This document shows positions 1-13,911 of a DNA stretch of 64,000 bases, one piece after another. The notes under the pieces were generated by a model. It was not told where the DNA came from. It saw only the letters and a list, made by a program, of their open reading frames with translations, and made no database searches. The position numbers and the translations under genes are program-made. The number at the start of each line of letters is the position of its first letter. Position 1 is the stretch's first letter. Source of the stretch: Turnera subulata (Eukaryota; Streptophyta; Magnoliopsida; Malpighiales; Passifloraceae); NCBI GenBank assembly GCA_028386065.3, contig JAKUCV010000426.1, positions 86,581-150,580 on the forward strand. The letters run 5' to 3'.

Positions 1-2852
1 ATGATTTTTTGTTCACTTAATCGGGCTGATTTAATATTTTAAAATATAATCATTGGATATTATTAGAAGGCCTTAAATTCAACCAACTAGAAATACTGCT
101 TACTTCCACACCACAATCATTATCCGAAAAAAGAGGAATAGGGTGGAAGCTTTGAGAGATGACTCACGAACATGGCGTACAGAGGAGGTAGAATTGAGAT
201 CCCTAGCCGCTGATTATTTTCAAAAATTATTCACCGAAGAGCATGCAGGGAACTCTATTTTTCCATTCCCTAACTTATTCCCTGTCATTGACGCCAACTG
301 CTTTGCTGCCATAAATACCCCTATGGAGGATGCTGAGATTAAGGAGGGGTTGATGCAAATGGGACCATTAAAAGCACCTGGGCCGGACGGGTTACATGCA
401 ATATTTTTCCAATCCCAATGGGAGGTTGTAGGCCCAAGTCTGATCCGATTTATTAGAGATGTTTTTAAAAAGGGATGGTGGGATGACAAACTGAATCAAA
501 CTCTCATAGTACTACTGCCGAAAATTGCCAAACCCGAAAGAATTACACAATTTCGCCCAATAGGGCTGTGTAATGTTATTTACAAGCTAGTCACTAAATT
601 AATTGTAAATCGCATCAAACCACTCCTGGTGGAGTTGGTCGCACCCGCGCAGTCTAGCTTTGTACCGGGGTGCCAAATAACGGACAACATCATCATTGCC
701 CAAGAAGTGGTGTACATGATGCGCAGGAAGAAGGGGTTGTCTGGCATAATGGCAATTAAAATAGATCTTGAAAAAGCCTACGACCGGATCAAATGGAGCT
801 TTATTAGAGAGACTCTAGGTGCTGTAGGCTTTCCATCCCAACTAATTGATCTCATCATGAAGTGTGTTTCTACTTCATCCCTACAGGTCTGCTGGAATGG
901 AGATGTATCCGACTCTTTTTCTCCCACACGTGGTATCCGGCAAGGCGACCCTATCTCTCCATACTTATTTATTTTGTGTATGGAGAGGTTGGGTCACCTT
1001 ATCAACCATGCGGTGGCACAAAAGACTTGGAAACCAATACAATTGAGCAGAGGAGGTCCAAAATTGAGTCATCTTTTTTTTGCTGATGACTTATTATTAT
1101 TTGCAGAAGCATCTATTTCGCAGGCGGAAATTATAAGGGACTGCTTGGACAACTTTTGCATATTTTTCGGACAAAAAGTTAGCAAAGAAAAGTCCCGTGT
1201 TTGTTTCTCTGACAACACCCCCAGAGAGATGGCAAAGCGGATTAGCAAAGAATTCGGTTTCACCACAACTAAGGACTTGGGAAAACATTTGGGAGTCCCC
1301 CTCATGCACAAGCGGGTCACCAAATCTACCTTTTCATACATTGTTGATCGGACACAACAAAAACTGAATGGATGGAAAGCAGACAGGTTATCTCTAGCTG
1401 GGAGAATCACACTTACCAAATCAGTTCTCTCGGCAATTCCTGCCTATACCATGCAGACAACAAGGATTCCAAGGGCTATATGTGACAACCTAGACAGGTT
1501 GGCAAGACAATTCATTTGGGGCTCAAATGCCAATATTAGGAAACTGCACTTAATCAATTGGGACACCCTATGCATGCCTAGAGAATGTGGTAGAATCGGT
1601 CTTCGGAAGATGAGAAGTGTGAACGACGCATTCATCATGAAAGTACGGAAGTTGATCTCCGATCCTGACATACTTTGGGCGCAAGCGTTCCGCCATAAGT
1701 ACATGAAGGATCAGCTACTGGCTCCCTCTGTTTTAAATGTAAAATGCGGTTCAAACTTGTGGTCGGTTGTCTCTAAAATCTGGCCATATTTTCGTGCACT
1801 GGTGGGCTGGAATATAGGGAATGGTGACCAGGCTAATTTTTAGTTTGATGCATGGTTATATTCCGACAAAAGTCTAGCTGGCATGTCAGTGAATCCTCCA
1901 ACAGGTAGAGAAGAAGATAAAGTGAGTGACCTGGTGTTGAATGGCAGGGATTGGGATTGGCAGATCCTCCAGCACATTCTCCGAGCGGAAATAAAGGAAA
2001 AAATCGGGACCACCCCCATCCCTAGGCCCGAGAGGGACCCCGATACTGCACGATGGACACCTGTTCGGTCCGGCTCCTTCTCGATCAAAACCGTTTATTC
2101 TGCCTTGGAAAGTAGTAACTGGGGAACAAAGGACAGTATTTGGACAGCTATTTGGAAATGGAATGGACCAGCCCGGGTATGTTCTTTTATGTGGCTACTT
2201 GCACATGAGAAATTGATGACCAACTGCATGCATTACAAGCGTCAGATCTCGCACACAGATCTGTGTCCTAGAAGCAAGAATTTTCCAAAATCTTGCATTC
2301 ATGTTGTAAGAGAATGTAAGTTTGCAAAAGACCTATGGTTAGAATTAGACCCGACACTGCTTAACTCTCCTTTTTTCTATCTACCAATCAAGGATTGGCT
2401 ACTACTGAATCTGCAGGGTGCTCATCCTGATCCTAGATGGAATTTAACCTTTGCTGTGGTCATTTGGAAATTATGGCAGTGGAGAAATGATATTGTGTTC
2501 AATGCAGACAAAATTTCTGATATGAATCCAACCCATAGTATCAAGGCTGTGGTAAGAAGTTTCAGTGAGGCAATTTACATCCCAGCCTCTATGTTGCGTA
2601 ATAGCCAAAAAGCCAAGCCTTTCAAGTGCAGGTGGTTGTGCCCGGCTAAGGGCATGTACAAGGTGAACATAGCATACTTTGGGGATTCTAACTGTGCTGT
2701 AGAGGGTATTTGCAGAGATGATAAGGGCGAATGGATTGCAGGCTTTGTCTTCAGAGGGACCGAAATGGTACTGCCATGGATGAACTAACAGCCATATACC
2801 AAGGCCTTTGTTTTGCAAGAAGGTTGGACAGACATCCAATTGTATTGGAATG

Positions 2853-3390
2853 TGACAACATAAGGAAATTACCTTATGGGCTCAAACAAGACCCCCTGGG
2901 TCCAAACTAGCTATAAGACCTCTCGGGTCCAAGCTAGCTACAAGACCCCCCGGGTCTAAGCTAGCTATAAGACCCCCTGGGTCCAATATAGCAGTAAGAC
3001 CCCCTGGGTCCAATACAGCAAGCAAGACCTCTTGGGTCCAATATAGCAGTAAGACCCCCTGGGTCCAATACAGCAATAAGACCCCCTGGGTCCAAGCTAG
3101 CAATAAGACCCCCTGGGTCCAGGTTCACAACCTCCTTACTCCTATAAATACACACCAGCTAGCCATAGCAAAGGTACGCAAAACATAATCTACAATTCTT
3201 CTCTCTCTTCCTCTTGAGAGCAAAAGAGCCAAGTTCTAACTTAGGCATCGGAGTACCTCCCCGGGGGTCACAAACCCTGGACACCCCCGGTGTCCCTTTT
3301 TCCTTTTTCTCTCTTGTCTTGCAGGCATCACACCTTCACAACCTTGCCACGTGAAGGCATCATTCACCAGGTAAATTTCCCAATTTATCA
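2853..3390 (+). mobile_element. Solo LTR (538 bp) with 5-bp target duplication GAATG
   Basis: The segment begins TGACAA and ends TTATCA, near-perfect inverted termini with the TG/CA ends of an LTR. It is flanked directly by GAATG (2848-2852) and GAATG (3391-3395). The LINE RNase H frame on the two sides becomes continuous if the segment and one GAATG are ignored. Inside are a minisatellite, a TATA-like stretch (tataaata, about 3143), a CT-rich leader and a 'ttaggcatcggag' segment of the kind seen in Tat/Ogre-type Ty3-Gypsy LTRs. No internal coding remains, so it is a solo LTR left by LTR-LTR recombination. The family assignment is inference; boundaries are read directly. Confidence 0.88.
2888..3123. 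repeat. 27-bp minisatellite, 9 copies, inside the solo LTR
   Basis: Eight full units (seven of 27 bp, one of 28 bp) and a partial ninth share the core AAGACCCCCTGGGTCCAA. Each core contains the inverted repeat GACCC/GGGTC around three bases. The variable half falls into two types, AGCTAGC-like and ATATAGCAGT/ATACAGCAAT, mixed along the array. Because 27 is a multiple of three, open frames with a 9-residue periodicity appear on the minus strand; these are not genes. Confidence 0.95.
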
Positions 3391-3730
3391 GAATGTAATG
3401 CTGCTGCAACTATTGAAAGGATAGTGGAAAATGAGGCTTGGGACGAGGATAGTGCTATGTTGCTCAGTGCAATCCGGACAGTGAAAGATGTCTCTAATCC
3501 TATTCCTTTGTATTTTGTGAATTCTGAGGCTAACGTTGCAGCCCACACATTAGCCAGATTAGCTCCCTCTTTTTGTCAAGGACTATCCTGTTTTGATGAC
3601 CCCAGTGCAATTAGCAGCCTCTTCTTGGAAGACAGGGGAGCACTTGGGTTAAATCCCAGCTCGATTCATTTGTATTTTGACTTACTATATACGTAATGCA
3701 TACTATTTCCCGATCACAGACCAAAAAAAA

Positions 3731-4650
3731 GATTATTGTTCATAGGAACGGCAGATAAGCCATATCCTTCATGTTAGACCATATTACAGAAATAAGTTTC
3801 CATGAAGCGAAAAGCCGAAAATCTGCGTGGTAATTAATTTTTCAAACAGAATTTGCTATTGTCAAAGATATTCCCTTTCACATCTAAACATAAATCGTGA
3901 CACCCACTAAGGATGACGTAGGAATAAAGTGAGGTACACTTCAAATATTGGTGAAAGAGGGTGGTGATATATTGCAAAAGTACAAAATTTTCATTCTACA
4001 TCTATGGACTATGGGGGATGGGATTGAAACAAAGACTAGGGACGGCAAAGCATTTAAGACGAAGAAGAATTTTACGTCGTCATCTATTAGAATAAAACCC
4101 AAAAGAAAGAAAAAGAAGATATCGGCTCTTCTTGTTCTTTAAGCAAAAGTCGTCATCGGGCTCTAGTACATTGAACTGAGCCTTCATCCCAAAAACAAAA
4201 GTCGGTTGTTTTGGAATCTGGACGGACAAAACCATGGAAATTCCAAAAATTGAAAACTCCAAGAACTGGGCCTAAACGTAATAGTAGTATTTTTTTTTTA
4301 AAAGCCATCAAAATTCCACCCAATACAGAAAATGAACCAGGCCCGTACCCAATAAATGATGGACCAGAAGGACACGACCTCACCTACGCATCTGCTAGTC
4401 ACGCACCCGGTCACGTTACTCCTCCACGGACCACATGGGTCCGTTTAGCCATTTTTTTCCCCCTGCGTTGTGTGGTGCCGGTGCGTTGACGGTCAACGCC
4501 AGCGTGTCCTTTCGAAAACGACCAAAAACGCAAACTCCACGGATTCTCCGCCACCCAACACTTGTCACGTTCCCATTGGACCCCTCCCCTCCCTACCCTT
4601 GACCTCCCTTTTTAAAACCAACCCCTACTCTCCCCCTTCGCCTCTCCCAC
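3731..4650. other. Intergenic and promoter region of the 14-3-3 gene
   Basis: No gene seen. The last 250 bases become C/T-rich, with a weak TATA-like ttttaaaa near 4610 and a pyrimidine-rich stretch typical of a plant transcription start and leader. Confidence 0.5.
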
Positions 4651-4712
4651 CTTTCTCATCATTTTCTGTTCACACACTCTCTCGCCTTACAGTTCATTTC
4701 CGCCGCAGATCC

Positions 4713-5473
4713 GTAAGGTACTTCACTCCGCCTTTTTTTCTCTCGTTAATTTGTGTAATCCGTTGTCGTTTTTGGCGTTGTATTGTTAGATCTGTGCCTT
4801 TTGTTTTGGTTCATTTTGTTGCGAATCTGTGTGGTTTCGGTGCCTGATATCTGGAGGAGGCCTTTGCTTTATTTGCTTATGATTCCGATCGCGTTTGTTT
4901 CGCTTGTTATCTCGCCCGGATCTGCTCAGATTTAACTTTTTTTGAGACGTTTGTGGTGTGGCTTTGACTGGAAAACTGGATGCTCTATCGTTTTGGTTTT
5001 TGATGTGTTTGGATTTGGGGATAATGTTGGAATCCGGTTGGATTTGGTGTTTGGTGTGGAGTTTCTCTGTTGATGCCCAGATTTGGTGGGTAGCGAGCGT
5101 GGAAAACGCTTCACATCTACTTTTTGTACCCCTTGTAGTTTTCGAGTTAAATGTTTATAGAGATTTATCAATTAGCTTTGGATTTTTCAGAGGAAGGATT
5201 AGATTTGTGATCCAGTGGTTTGGCGTTTTGATGAAGGATGTGACTTGATGTTTTTGTTTAGATGTCTCAGAAAAGAATGCTCTCTTCAGATTTCCTGATT
5301 TACTTATCTAATTGTTAGGATTAGTTGCAAGTAGATTCGTTATATATTGGTGGGCTACTTATGTGCAAGTTTGTTAGGATTGGATGCTTGTATGAGTAAT
5401 TATTCAGCGCCTGATCCGAGCTAGGAGTTTTTGGGCTTTCTTTTGATTTTTTTTTTGTTAAACTATTCTGCAG
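4713..5473 (+). other. Leader intron in the 14-3-3 5' UTR
   Basis: A GTAAGG donor at 4713 follows a CT-rich leader, and a TTCTGCAG acceptor ends at 5473, 21 bases before the start codon. The stretch between is T-rich with no conserved reading frame. Leader introns of this size are common in highly expressed plant genes. The exact donor (4713 or 4718) is inferred. Confidence 0.6.
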
Positions 5474-5494
5474 TGATAAATAGTATAAGAAAAG

Positions 5495-7211
<1,717 letters not shown>

Positions 7212-8284
7212 CGAGTTGAGTAGGATATTTGTACTGTACTTTTCTCTTTGTGACATTTACGTAGATGGCCATGGGTTGTTGTAGCTGGATTTCCTGGTGA
7301 ATTTGATAAAATCTCAATTGCTTGACTGCACTTTGGGGTTGGAATGTGCTTTGACAGATTATCAAGATTTTAATATTGATGTTTAGAATATGGTTTGGTG
7401 TTCCTGTCGCAACATGTGATCTTATTGGAACTAGTGGGTTACCTCTTGTCGAATTAATATATCAAGAGCCATTGTTGGTGTTAATTTTTCTAGTTTTCAT
7501 CTTTATTCACTCTTTCGCATTGCCTGTTCGCTGTTGAGCTGCTAACGACGAAAGCTATTAGTGTTAAAGTTAACGCATTTAGCCGGGTCGTCAGATGCCA
7601 CTTTTCCTTACTCTTTGGTTTCGTTCCTGTTTGTTTTGCAGCTGCGCCTATTTTGAGGAATTGCAATGAGAATCCACCACAATTAAAGTTTTTTTTTTTT
7701 TTCTTGCGCATAACACAAATAAAGGTTAAAGGTTGCTAAGATGGCTTTCTGAATTCTCAAGGACAAATAGTAACATGTCCACAATGTTTTCATTTTTCTC
7801 TATTCTGGTATTAAATCAGTGTCTTTTAGGATTCGATTGGTTAAAATATCACGATCAAAATTAAATAACAATTTCCTTAAGCAACGGTGGAGTTTGCACT
7901 AACAATCCAAAGCATTGAACATATGGAGTAGAGTAAGCTGTGTACGAGCGAACGATCCGTCTTATTATACCGTCTAGTCCGCAATGGTGCACTTGTGGCG
8001 AATCACAACACTTTTCAGTAGACTGCAGACACAAGGCCACTAGAGCCCCAGAGGCACCCGACGATTCTGGAATCCAATCCCCGCATATTATTCCCCGCAT
8101 TTAGCCTTGCTGCCAGATTTCCCACTACGCCTCCACTCCCTTTCCTTTTCCTCATTTTTAATAAAAGCCCCTTTTACACTTTTTAGGGCCTCTTCATAAA
8201 CCAGACAAAAATCTCACTGCCCTCAGCTCCACTTCAGCTGAGCTGCCTTTTTCTTTTCTTCACTCTATTCTGCGCTCTGCATCA
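7212..8284. other. 14-3-3 3' UTR and intergenic spacer
   Basis: T-rich 3' UTR sequence follows the stop, then about 800 bases without a supported gene. A CT-rich leader (about 8200-8284) precedes the next start codon. The minus-strand frame at 7861-8100 has no family resemblance I recognise. Confidence 0.5.
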
Positions 8285-11200
8285 ATGGCCACCACCACCC
8301 CTCGCTCCTCCGTCATCGCCTGGTCAGTACTCCCTCCCTCCCTCCCTGTAACGCTCATTCTCCTGTGATTTAGTATGAGTGTTTGTGCTCACAGTACCTG
8401 GTGAGCAAAGTATTTCTCTTATTCAGTTTTTTTATCGGGATTATTTTATATGGCAGGGGCGCGGGTGAAGACGGGCAGTTGGGAATAGGTACCAACGAAG
8501 AGAAAGAATGGACATGCGTCGTCCAAGCTCTGGAGCCTTACAAAGTCCGCTCCGTCGTCGCCGGCAGCCGCAACTCTCTTGCCATTTGCGACGACGGCAA
8601 GGTCCTTCTCCTTCTCCTGCTCTTTATACATTTGTTTTCATCTATACTATTCTTGTTTTGGGTTTGAATGTTTCTTTTTTTTTTGTTATTGCTTTAGTTG
8701 TTTACTTGGGGGTGGAACCAGAGAGGGACGCTAGGTCACCCACCGGAGACCAAGACTGAGAACATCCCTAGCCAGGTCAAGGCTCTTGCTAATGTTAACA
8801 TTGTTCAGGTACTATTCCAAAATATTCTTTCGTTTGTCCTTTTTTTTTTTTCTCATTTTCGTTTTCCAATGACTTGTACCATTTCTTAATTTGTTGTTTG
8901 TTCTAATTGTTAGTCTTTTTCTTCCCTTCTCTTTTTGCTTACAATGTCAGGCTGCTATTGGTGGTTGGCATTGCCTGGCAGTTGATGACCAAGGCCGAGC
9001 TTATGCTTGGGGTATGTGACCACCTCTGTTGCATTTCCTTCGCTACTATCTCTTTTTTTGCTGCGTTCACTTTCACTTGTCTGAATATTGTTTAGTTTTT
9101 AGCTTGTTTGGGAAAAAGTTTGAAATTGTCTTGTGCTAGCTTTGTGAGATTGGGCAGAATATTTTTTTTGCAAACTTAAGGATGTGTTCATGTATATGGC
9201 TTAGGTGGCAATGAATATGGGCAGTGTGGTGAAGAACCCGAGAGGAAGGATGACACAGGGAAACCATTGAGAAGGGATATAGCAATTCCTCAACGTTGTG
9301 CTCCCAAGCTTGTGGTTCGCCAGGTTATTCTACTCTTCCACCAATTGGTCTAAAGAAGTTGATTTCTATCCGGAACCCGAATGCATACGGTTTCGATTTC
9401 TAAGGTCCCTCATTTTGTTCTTTTTGCTGGCATGATAGGTGGCTGCTGGGGGTACTCACTCTGTGGTGCTTACACGAGAAGGACATGTTTGGACCTGGGG
9501 TCAACCATGGCCTCCTGGAGACATGTATTCTCCCCGAGTGCTTTTCGCAATTGCTGTGTGTCTTAATAGTTCTTTACTAATGTATTATTTGTCATTCAAA
9601 ATCTCGCATTCTTCATTTGCAGAAAACAGATATCTGTGCCTGTGCGAGTTCAAGGCCTGGAAAAGGTGAGGCTGATTGCTGTTGGGGCATTTCACAATTT
9701 GGCTCTTCAAGAAGATGGAACTTTATGGGCGTGGGGTAATAATGAATACGGACAACTTGGAACTGGGGATACACAGCCAAGATCTCAACCTATTCTTGTC
9801 CAGGGTCTCTCTGGACTAACTTTGGTTTGTATACACAGTTGCCTTGTTCTTAGATGTTTCTTCCAGTAGCATACTCTCTTGAAAGTTAGCATGATAGTGT
9901 TTTGTTGAGTTGATTTATCTACTTTGAATAAGCCCTCTTCTTAGACTATTCTTAAAACAAGTAACTTTCAAAAAATTGTTCACTGATTCTATCAAAAGCA
10001 ACAAGTTACCCATTTATTACTCAGTTCAGTTTGAGATGGTTAGAAAATGTTGCTCAAAAATTTGAAATTGCATTCTTGGTCTTGAAGTTATGATATTGCC
10101 AAGTTCACATGTTGCCATGTCGAACCTCGTGACTGAAACTGTCTATTAGGCAAATGTGTTAGGCCACTGCTGGCTCGTGATAACAAGTTTGTATATTTTA
10201 TGTATTTCAACTCTGCTGCTCTATAAGTTTTCTGTTATCCTTGATCAGTTTAATATCCATGGCTTTGGTTATCCTTTTGGTCTGAGCTCGATGATAATCT
10301 GGGGGTTGCATCCTCCTCCATATTCTTAAAAGCTTTTTAAGATCATGTATTCTATTTTATTTTCATCCTCTTGGTAGCCTAACATTCTGTTCCGGTGGCA
10401 TGTAGGTTGACATTGCTGCTGGTGGATGGCATTCTAACGCACTTACTGATGAAGGAGAGGTATTTCACAGTTGTGCCAAACTTACTACATTTTGGAATAA
10501 CTTGTGAGCTGCAATTATCATGACTGGAGAGATCTATTATGTTGCACTCAAATTCTAGAGTTGCATTTCTCTCTTTTTGTATTATTTTAAGCGATGTCTT
10601 TTTCTGTCCTAAGTCTCTAAACTTCTTGCATATTTTGTATTGTTAAATAGTATTTTCCTTTTATGATAGTTTTTTATCATCTTTTGGATTTGGCTTATCA
10701 CCTTAATATTTGGTGGTTCTAGTGGATGGTTGAGTCTTTCATTAGACTGTCATGAATAGATTGCATGGATTTTCCAATCCTTACTCCACCCTTTTGATCT
10801 GGTTTCTTAAAGATGTATTTACCACCGTGAAATCGGTCTTCTTTGTAATAGGTCATTCCAGTTGCAGCTTGTTGCATGCGCCAGGCACAATGTGTCATAT
10901 ACAATTTCAGTTGCCTGATTATTCTTGATACGTTAATTTTGCTGCATTGAGAATATGCTTTTCACATGATGCATGTTGCTTTATTGCAGGTGTATGGTTG
11001 GGGAAGAGGAGAACATGGGAGGATGGGGTTTGGAGATAATGACAAAAGTAGTAAAATGGTGCCCCAAAAGGTTCAGCTTTTGGCAGGGGAAAAGATTGTC
11101 CAGGTACAATCCTTGTAACAAGTTTGGTTACTTTTCAAAAGTAATTCACGCTAAATGGTTGGGGATTAGGACTGAAACTGATATTTGTGTCCATTGAACG

Positions 11201-12251
11201 CCTGTTGGAATATAATAAGACATTGTGCAAGTAGAGAACAAATAAAATATCCACCTATTTTATCTTTTGATTGGCAAAAGTATTCACTAAAATTTTTCTA
11301 ATTCTTTCAAAATCCTATCAGTGGTACATTTTTTTCCCCAAGGCTTCCTTGGCAACCTTGAAAAATGGAAGCTAATTTATCCATGGTGCTGCTGAACAAG
11401 TTGTGGACTATAGTTGTTGATGGTGTTGCTTATATGGAAATAGTGACACCTTCAGGTTGATGCTGTATTCAGTTTTTATTTAATGCTCCACCGTTCAATG
11501 TAAGCCAATATGTTGCAGCTCGTATTGTGTTTAATGCAATAACCTTTATAATTCCTTGCAAATATAAAGTTAAATCAAGTGGACTTTGGTGGCATTACAT
11601 ATGATACAGCAGCTTAATATTTCTGTTTCTGGTTGAGTGCATCATGGTAGATTTTTTAAAACTTCTAATTATGTTTTATCCAGGTATCTTGTGGTGGGAC
11701 TCACTCAGTTGCATTGACACAAGATGGGCGAATGTATTCCGTAAGTACATTGATCATTTCCTTATTAGAGATGGAGCACCGATTTGAATACGAACTCATT
11801 TCCTTAGACATCTAAGCATGCATCACTTTGCCTTCTTGTAACGTCATATTCATCCTAATTGAGATGTTTGGCTTTGTTTTTTTCTTTTTCCACTTACTGT
11901 CAATGTTTATGATTTCTTCTTGTATCCTCCTTTACCTTCTGGATCTTTTCAATTTGCTTCATGTAAATTGCTGTTGGTGATGGATCGATATTGTTAACGG
12001 TTTTGAGTTTTGAGTTTGGAACTGTATAAGCTAACCAGTTTTGCTGGCAGTTTGGTCGTGGTGACCATGGTCGACTTGGATATGGAAGGAAGGTGACAAC
12101 AGGTCAACCAAACGAAGTTCCCATTGTCATCCCCGCCCCTAAAAGTATTGATGAAAGTGAAGCTGAGGGACATTGGATCGCTAAACTTGTTGCTTGTGGG
12201 GGACGACATACTCTGGCAATTGTAGAATGGCAGACTGATGAAACTCAATAA
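8285..12251 (+). CDS. RCC1-repeat (UVR8-like) seven-bladed propeller protein, 11 exons
   Basis: Exons: 8285-8322, 8457-8601, 8698-8808, 8951-9011, 9205-9323, 9439-9524, 9623-9824, 10406-10459, 10990-11103, 11684-11740, 12051-12251; 395 residues. RCC1 repeats follow each other through the protein (GEDGQLGIG, WNQRGTLGH, GNEYGQCG, NNEYGQLGTGD, GRGEHGRMGFGD, GRGDHGRLGYG), each with a G-G-x-H-type blade end. Such proteins form propellers that bind chromatin or signalling partners. The GWRHT motifs carrying the UV-B sensing tryptophans of UVR8 are not seen (the equivalents read AAGGTHS, AAGGWHS, SCGGTHS), so this is probably a paralogue group, not the UV-B receptor. Its precise function is not known to me. 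The start codon is set by the 38-nt first exon, which splices in phase. Confidence 0.95.
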
Positions 12252-12932
12252 TCTGGATTCTGGATGTAGTACTAATAATAGCCAAATGTTAAGATTATGT
12301 ACCATCAAAATATCAAGAGACATTAAGAGCTGTTCAATTATACCAGGTATTGTTCTCAATTTTATTTGCTTTGGGCATGATTTTTCAAAACATTATTGGT
12401 GAACAAGCTTTTTATATGTTGCTGAAAGGGCAACCATTGCTTTTCAGCAGTCAAGAAGCTTCCCGCTTCCACGATTTGTGTGCCCTCCTCCTCCTGCCGC
12501 TGGTATATTGTCTGCCCAACTGTTTACCTTACGTGGTTCCTTGTGCGTGCAAATTGACTAGTTACAGCTACAGATGCAGTAGAATTTTTCCTGCAGCTTT
12601 ATAAAGACTAAGCCCATCATATTACCACCTTTGGAATTTGTATAGAATAATCACTTCTAATTTTTTTTTTGTCGAAAATAATCACTTCTAATTTGCTAAG
12701 ACAATAATGACACTTCTAATTTACTGAGGCAATTTTCGTTCATTTGCTTGACGAGAACTCATGGTGTTGTGTTTCTTTGTTGCCCGGATCGGACAACTCT
12801 ACAAGAATATAATTGCGGGTGAAAATTTTGGTACAACGTTTTTAGCCCTCTTCCCAACGACATGGACTACACTGTACAACAAAATACACGCACCAGTTCC
12901 ATTCCCTTGGTAGTGCATAGAAAACTTAACAT
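12252..12932. other. Convergent 3' flanks of the RCC1 and AWPM-19 genes
   Basis: About 680 bases lie between two stop codons that face each other, so this holds both 3' UTRs. A possible 3' UTR intron of the RCC1 gene starts near 12346 (CAGGTATTG). No gene seen. Confidence 0.5.
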
Positions 12933-13911
12933 TCATCCAGTAGCACTAGTAGCAGAAGCGGATGGAGGTTCTCCGGCCGGCACACTGCGGCCTTCACCGC
13001 CATAACTGTAGTAACCGGGTCCATACCTGCTTCTGTATACGCCAGCGTGGAGAAGCAACAAATACAACAACTGAGCCAGGAATGATATCGCGATCATTGC
13101 TTCCAATGTTTTCTGCAGGGGCCAAAAATGTTGGCTTCAGGACAGAAATTGAGTGCTTTCTTAAACCTCACAAAAATTTTGCTGCTTTCTTTTGAGAGGC
13201 AATAATGACTTGGATAGTGAGTAGGCTACTGTTTTTTTTAGAACCAAGTAGGCTATATATCTTAGTCAGTATAGAAAATATTGTGCGAGGTAATATAGTA
13301 AGTTACTCATGACTATGCATGGTAAAAGATTCTTACCAACCGTTTCCCTCTATGCCCTCCTAATATGATCTGCTTGCATTCAAATCTGTAGCAGCAGGTA
13401 GCCCATCTCAGGTTAGAAAGACAAGTGCTGCAATTTGTTCATGTCTAGTAGGCTTTATTCACAGAGTAAGATTTTGGCAATTAAGAAAAAGGGCTGAGAT
13501 TATAATACCCGAATGCAAGAGCAATAGCTGCCCAGGAAATGACTGACACAGAACTAGCACTGGCCAAACTATCATTTCTCCATGATCGAAGATGCAACAG
13601 CCCAGCCAACATTGAAGTAGCACCGACGACTCCTCCTAGAAGGGCAAACATCAACATGAACACTGTTGCTTGATTCCCACCCAAGTCTGCACATAGATAC
13701 ATCATCAACCTTCCGCTACATGAAAACAACTCCAACAACTTAAAAAACAAAGGGAGATAAACAAAAAACAGGACTTACGTGGATGATTCTGTTCACCATT
13801 GATGTATTTGTCTATTGACCAACTGGCTAGCCCAAGAACAATTAGACAAACTACCAAGTTTACAGTTAAAACAGGACCGAACAAGTCTTTACTGTCCCTC
13901 CCAACTGCCAT
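12933..13911 (-). CDS. AWPM-19-like membrane protein, 4 exons
   Basis: Minus-strand exons 13911-13779, 13686-13509, 13385-13337 and 13112-12933 give 179 residues. Hydrophobic segments at about 12-30, 53-73, 85-105 and 124-145 predict four membrane helices. The N-terminal helix followed by ASWSIDKYINGEQNHP and a GGNQAT..F segment matches the AWPM-19 family, described from ABA-induced wheat plasma-membrane proteins and linked to stress and dehydration responses. The C-terminus is Gly/Tyr- then Ser/Ala-rich and probably exposed. The 49-nt third exon is small but keeps the frame. ATG 13911 is the first in frame and matches the family start. The specific role is unknown. Confidence 0.9.

Larger units (their letters stand above)
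83..3696 (+). pseudogene. LINE ORF2 remnant: reverse transcriptase, zf-RVT, RNase H
   Basis: Reverse transcriptase is clear: the AFGPDG-like block reads APGPDG near 380, the RQGDP block lies near 940 and the catalytic FADD is near 1079-1090. The zinc-finger RVT region spans about 2040-2340, and the RNase H end (AAHTLARLAP) is near 3540-3570. The frame is broken by one in-frame TAG at 1841-1843, where relatives usually have Trp (F-W-F-D), and by a frameshift between about 2760 and 2775. Downstream coding is split by the LTR and resumes at 3396. The reading frame from 143 to 1840 is otherwise open, so decay is recent or light. It cannot encode an active protein as it stands. Confidence 0.9.
16..3730 (+). 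mobile_element. 5'-truncated LINE (L1-type) with RNase H, decayed
   Basis: A non-LTR retrotransposon in plus orientation. It enters inside ORF2, just before the conserved RNT..FH block, and runs through reverse transcriptase, a zf-RVT region and RNase H. It ends with a short A-run (3723-3730). The endonuclease half is missing, as expected from incomplete target-primed reverse transcription. A 13-base string at 3-15 and a similar 12-base string at 3731-3742 differ by one base deletion and may be the target-site duplication. The 5' limit of 16 rests only on that and is uncertain; the recognisable protein starts near 83. A solo LTR (2853-3390) sits inside it. Confidence 0.85.

Noticed and set aside
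2888..3123. Possible CRISPR-like array
   Set aside because: Units are contiguous 27-mers without unique spacers, in a plant LTR.
2882..3155. Minus-strand open frames with a 9-residue repeat (LDPGGLIAS-like)
   Set aside because: They follow from the 27-bp minisatellite being a multiple of three. No other coding sign is present.
7861..8100. Minus-strand 79-codon frame in the 14-3-3/RCC1 spacer
   Set aside because: No family match that I recognise and no splice or promoter context.
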